This document shows, piece after piece, positions 59,851 through 64,000 of a DNA stretch of 64,000 nt (within the stretch, counting starts at the first letter, position 1; each line of letters opens with the position of its first letter). The stretch comes from Lachnoanaerobaculum gingivalis (GTDB taxonomy: Bacteria > Bacillota > Clostridia > Lachnospirales > Lachnospiraceae). The DNA lies in assembly GCF_003862475.1 (NCBI RefSeq), contig NZ_RRCO01000002.1, forward strand, positions 496,001 to 560,000, read 5' to 3'. The notes beneath the pieces are model-generated. The model had not been told where the DNA came from. It saw only the letters and a program-made list of their open reading frames with translations, and searched no databases. Both the position numbers and the translations under genes were made by a program.

Positions 59851-59881
59851 TTTCCTCTCCCGTTTCTTATTACTACATGAC

Positions 59882-59910
59882 ATTATAATACTTTTTATAA
59901 TCAATGCCAA
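59882..59910 (-). promoter_or_regulatory. Promoter of the oligopeptide transporter operon
   Basis: On the minus strand TTGGCA (59910-59905), 17-base spacer, TATAAT (59887-59882), about 30 bases before the start codon. Confidence 0.65.
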
Positions 59911-59932
59911 ATAATTTTTACATCCAATATAT

Positions 59933-59970
59933 AAAAAAGTCGGGCAAAATAATCGCAACCCAACTTTTTT
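59933..59970 (-). terminator. Terminator after the NlpC/P60 gene
   Basis: AAAAAAGTCGGG (59933-59944) pairs with CCCAACTTTTTT (59959-59970); symmetrical A/T runs let it act in both directions. It lies 8 bases after the stop. Confidence 0.8.
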
Positions 59971-59977
59971 ATAAAAT

Positions 59978-62023
59978 CTATCTTAGGAATGTAACCGCTT
60001 TTATAGGAGTTCTGTAATCACTTCTTCCTATTGTAATTCCAAGATTCTTATTTGCAGCATGAACTATCTTTCCGTCGCCCATATATATACCTACATGGCT
60101 TATCTCTCCGCCGCTTCCGTAAAAGAGCAGATCTCCCGGCTGAACTTCGGATAAACTTATTTCTCTTCCGTTATTAGCCTGCTGTCTTGTATTTCTTCCG
60201 GTACTGATTCCGAATTGTTCATAAACTCTCATAACAAATCCTGAGCAGTCTGCACCGTTTGTCAAAGATGTACCGCCATAAACATATGGATTTCCCACAT
60301 ACTGCTTAGCATAAGCAACTATTGCGGATCTTGAAGCATTTTCCTTGACTGCCGCCTTTGTGCTTTCCGTTGTAGCGGTTGTGGTAGCCTTTGATTTACT
60401 TACTCCCGGTCCACCGTTCTCACCTGTTACGACTGAGCTTTCTTTCTGAACCGTCTTTGCCTTGGTCTCTGTTTCCTTAGGCTTTTCAGTATTTCCACCC
60501 GGTCCATATCCTGCCGCAGTTGTAGCTTGCGTAGTGATTTCAACCTTGGATTCTGCAGGCTTAGTCTGTGGCGCCTCAGCTACCGTTGTAGCCTCAGTCT
60601 GCTTTGTTGTATCTTCTACAGCACTGATAGTTCCCGGTGCCTGTACGGCATCTATCTTTTCCTGAACCGTTTCAGTTTGCTTGGTTGTTTCCGGAATACT
60701 TGTTGCCTCAGGCTCTTTAACAGTTTCTATGGTGACTTTAGACGATTCCGTTTCTTTTTTAGTATCTTCTATCGCCTTTATAGTTTCCGAAACTTTTTTC
60801 TCCTCGGAATTTTTTGTAGCTTCAACCGTATCAGCATTTGTTTCCGCCTTAGTTGACTGCTTTGTGGCATCTTCCGTAGGCTTTGATGTAGGCTTTAGCG
60901 TTGTTTCAGGCTGTTTTGTCGTCTCTTTTGGAGCCTCCGATTTTTCTTCATTAGCCTTTGTTGTTCCTTTTATTGTATCCGGAACATTGATATTCACCTC
61001 TTTACTTGCAGGTGTTTCTCTTTTTTCGGCTGCCGGAGATTTTATGGTCTTAGGTTCAGTGCCTGTTTTTTCTGAAGTTGTCTTCTCGGTCGCCTCTGTA
61101 GACTTCTTTGTCTCTTTGGCTTTTGTAGTATCTGCAACTACTGTGTCTTTATTTGCCGCTACAGTTTTATCGCCGTCCGCATCTACCAGATTTTGATAAA
61201 TATCCATAGCCTCTTTAGCTTCCGTTTCAAGCTTAGCCTTTTCAAGAGCCTCAATAGTACTCTCTTGTGTGGTCTTGGCTGTTTTATAAGATATGTCCGT
61301 CTTTATAAAGTCCTTATAAACATACCCTGTAAGATCGTCATCTACCTGAACCTTTACAAAGTTGTTATCCTGTCCTACGACTACAAACTTCTCTCCGCCT
61401 CCAAGCATAGTGAGGGTATTTGAAGTTATATTAGGTGTTGTTCTAAGTCTTACATTATCAATGTCTACAACAGTTGCATATGTGACGATTGCATCTTTCG
61501 CCAATTTTTTGGCTTTTTCTCCTGTAGCCACTTCTGAAGCCTTTACATAACCTTCAACACTTCCGGAGTTGATTTTTAACCACTCTCCGCTTTCATTCAC
61601 CTCAGTTCCTACAACTGTCGCAACCGAACTGTATGAAATACTTCCTACAGCCTCACCGGTCTCTTTTGCGCTTGAATGAACAACCGTGTCTTTTTTTCGA
61701 TTGGCTACAACGATATCATCTTTTATGATATCCTCTTTGAGTTTGTCTTGTATTGACGGCGCTTCATATTTTACCGTATCATTTACAAGTTTTGTTCGTG
61801 CATCGTCAGCTCCCGTTATCTCTATAGTATTGGTGGTTGCTTCTTTTAATGACTCACCAAGAGCCGTCTGTGGAGATATAGAGCTTGCCTTATAATTGTT
61901 TAAGGCTACGGCCATACCGGAGACTGCATTACTTGTCTCCAAATCCATATCTGCATAGGCGTTGAAACTACATAATGAAACAAGGGTTAGAGCGGATGCC
62001 AATGTTAGAATTTTCCTTTTCAT
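59978..62023 (-). CDS. Secreted SH3-domain NlpC/P60 cell-wall hydrolase
   Basis: A 681-residue protein. Signal peptide (about 1-24, ending NAYA), two bacterial SH3 domains (about 115-165 and 185-235), a long Thr/Lys/Glu-rich, probably disordered linker (about 265-555), and a C-terminal NlpC/P60 peptidase with Cys in [12 protein letters not shown], His in [10 protein letters not shown] and a third polar residue in the following segment. It cleaves peptidoglycan stem peptides. ATG 62023 follows AAGGAG. Single-gene unit with own promoter. Confidence 0.93.
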   Translation of the reverse strand: MKRKILTLASALTLVSLCSFNAYADMDLETSNAVSGMAVALNNYKASSISPQTALGESLKEATTNTIEITGADDARTKLVNDTVKYEAPSIQDKLKEDIIKDDIVVANRKKDTVVHSSAKETGEAVGSISYSSVATVVGTEVNESGEWLKINSGSVEGYVKASEVATGEKAKKLAKDAIVTYATVVDIDNVRLRTTPNITSNTLTMLGGGEKFVVVGQDNNFVKVQVDDDLTGYVYKDFIKTDISYKTAKTTQESTIEALEKAKLETEAKEAMDIYQNLVDADGDKTVAANKDTVVADTTKAKETKKSTEATEKTTSEKTGTEPKTIKSPAAEKRETPASKEVNINVPDTIKGTTKANEEKSEAPKETTKQPETTLKPTSKPTEDATKQSTKAETNADTVEATKNSEEKKVSETIKAIEDTKKETESSKVTIETVKEPEATSIPETTKQTETVQEKIDAVQAPGTISAVEDTTKQTEATTVAEAPQTKPAESKVEITTQATTAAGYGPGGNTEKPKETETKAKTVQKESSVVTGENGGPGVSKSKATTTATTESTKAAVKENASRSAIVAYAKQYVGNPYVYGGTSLTNGADCSGFVMRVYEQFGISTGRNTRQQANNGREISLSEVQPGDLLFYGSGGEISHVGIYMGDGKIVHAANKNLGITIGRSDYRTPIKAVTFLR

Positions 62024-62055
62024 GAGCACTCCTTGCTTTATTTTAGAGTGTTTAA

Positions 62056-62084
62056 ATTATACCAAAATTTGTAAGATTGAACAA
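62056..62084 (-). promoter_or_regulatory. Promoter of the NlpC/P60 gene
   Basis: On the minus strand TTGTTC (62084-62079), 17-base spacer, TATAAT (62061-62056), about 33 bases before the start codon. Confidence 0.6.
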
Positions 62085-62164
62085 TTACTTTACACTAGTA
62101 TATTTATTACAATATTTTAAACTTTTGATTACGTTTATCGTTATAAATCTGTTAAAAAAGTGTT

Positions 62165-62194
62165 ACAAAAAAAGAACAACCGTAGTTGTTCTTT
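62165..62194 (-). terminator. Terminator of the rRNA-tRNA operon
   Basis: AAAGAACAAC (62171-62180) pairs with GTTGTTCTTT (62185-62194), followed by a T-run on the minus strand, right after tRNA-Leu. Confidence 0.88.
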
Positions 62195-62197
62195 AAG

Positions 62198-62281
62198 TGC
62201 GGGAAAAGGGACTTGAACCCTCACGTCTATACAGACACAAGATCCTTAGTCTTGCCTGTCTGCCAATTCCAGCATTCCCGC
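62198..62281 (-). tRNA. tRNA-Leu (anticodon AAG)
   Basis: 84 bases with a GCGGGAA/TTCCCGC acceptor stem, discriminator A, a long variable arm as in type II tRNAs, and anticodon loop CTAAGGA between CAAGA and TCTTG. CCA is not encoded. Confidence 0.93.
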
Positions 62282-62303
62282 ATAGGATTAGATTTTCTAA
62301 TCA

Positions 62304-62374
62304 AGGCGACAACCAGATTTGAACTGGTGATCAGGGTGTTGCAGACCCACGCCTTACCGCTTGGCTATGTCGCC
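62304..62374 (-). tRNA. tRNA-Cys (anticodon GCA)
   Basis: 71 bases, acceptor GGCGACA/TGTCGCC, discriminator T as expected for Cys, anticodon loop TCTGCAA between GTGGG and CACCC arms. Confidence 0.93.
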
Positions 62375-62395
62375 GTGTCTAGTTGCCTAAACAAG

Positions 62396-62468
62396 CGCCC
62401 CGAACAGGGCTCGAACCTGTGACACTGCGGTTAACAGCCGCATGCTCTACCTACTGAGCTATCAGGGC
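62396..62468 (-). tRNA. tRNA-Asn (anticodon GTT)
   Basis: 73 bases, acceptor GCCCTGA/TCGGGGC, discriminator G, D-arm AGCTCAGTAGGTAGAGC, anticodon loop CTGTTAA between GCGG and CCGC, T-arm AGGTTCGAGCCCT. Confidence 0.93.
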
Positions 62469-62622
62469 AAATACTCGTGTATTATATCAGATAATCACTG
62501 ATTATGCAAGTACTTTTCTTCTAAAACTCAAACTGCACTTCGTTTGTTTTCGTTAAGAAGAAAATGCACCTTCAAAACTGCCTACCAAATTCCGATTATA
62601 TACATAAATTTTCCTATCTTTT
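62469..62622 (-). other. Spacer between 23S rRNA and tRNA-Asn, without a 5S gene
   Basis: 154 AT-rich bases. No 5S rRNA pattern is seen where it would normally follow 23S. It carries CTTCTTAACG/GAAGAAAAG-type pairs that may belong to the 23S processing stem. Confidence 0.6.

Positions 62623-64000
<1,378 letters not shown>

Noticed and set aside
60462-61895. Several plus-strand frames rich in Ser, Val and Phe opposite the NlpC/P60 gene
   Set aside because: They mirror the Thr/Lys/Glu repeats of the real gene on the minus strand and have no start signals.

Overview
The window looks like a chromosome segment of a low-GC Clostridia bacterium, most likely Lachnospiraceae. The evidence is AT-rich intergenic DNA, strong Gram-positive ribosome-binding sites, a rpmE–DUF1385–prmC–prfA gene order common in Clostridia, and a long-form ribose-phosphate pyrophosphokinase. 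Genus cannot be fixed from the sequence alone. Most genes lie on the minus strand.

Layout. 1–5.5 kb is a minus-strand operon: a carbohydrate-type ABC importer (binding protein, two permeases, no ATPase) followed by three phosphoesterase-type enzymes (metallophosphoesterase, metallo-beta-lactamase fold, glycerophosphodiester phosphodiesterase). 5.6–9.4 kb holds a GH2 glycosidase and, divergently, prs. 9.5–16.4 kb is housekeeping: a small membrane protein, an orphan XRE antitoxin-like regulator, a TGS/uridine-kinase-like protein, ilvE, prfA, prmC, a DUF1385 protein and rpmE.

16.5–53.4 kb is an accessory island. Its core is a 1903-residue Rhs/YD-repeat toxin (47185–52896) with a signal peptide and a C-terminal domain resembling a PD-(D/E)XK nuclease. 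Downstream in the same direction lies an array of twelve paralogous small genes, read here as an immunity array, in three subfamilies called alpha, beta and gamma. The first gamma gene overlaps the toxin stop codon (TAATG). Two array genes are split by mobile DNA: an alpha gene by a 1.86-kb IS110/IS1111-type element, and a beta gene by a complete Tn916 with tet(M). Removing both elements in thought restores 155-codon-scale genes and joins the array into one run. Mixed in are a SUKH-like gene, kptA (RNA 2'-phosphotransferase) and their relics. At the distal end lie an orphan toxin tip with an Imm74-like immunity gene, and a graveyard of fragments (DNA methyltransferase, IS3-family element, serine recombinase tail, frameshifted ORF6N gene, truncated gamma copy).

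Tn916 (about 24.82–42.86 kb, 18.0 kb) carries the expected set: int, xis, orf8, orf7, orf9, a KTR-domain gene, tet(M) with leader attenuator, and the conjugation module orf13–orf23 with ardA and oriT.

53.4–62.0 kb holds a YitT membrane protein, an oligopeptide-type ABC system (oppF, D, C, B, A) and a secreted SH3/NlpC-P60 hydrolase. 62.2–64.0 kb is the end of an rRNA operon read on the minus strand: the 3' part of 23S rRNA, then tRNA-Asn, tRNA-Cys and tRNA-Leu, with no 5S gene between.

All calls are from reading the sequence. No database search was run.
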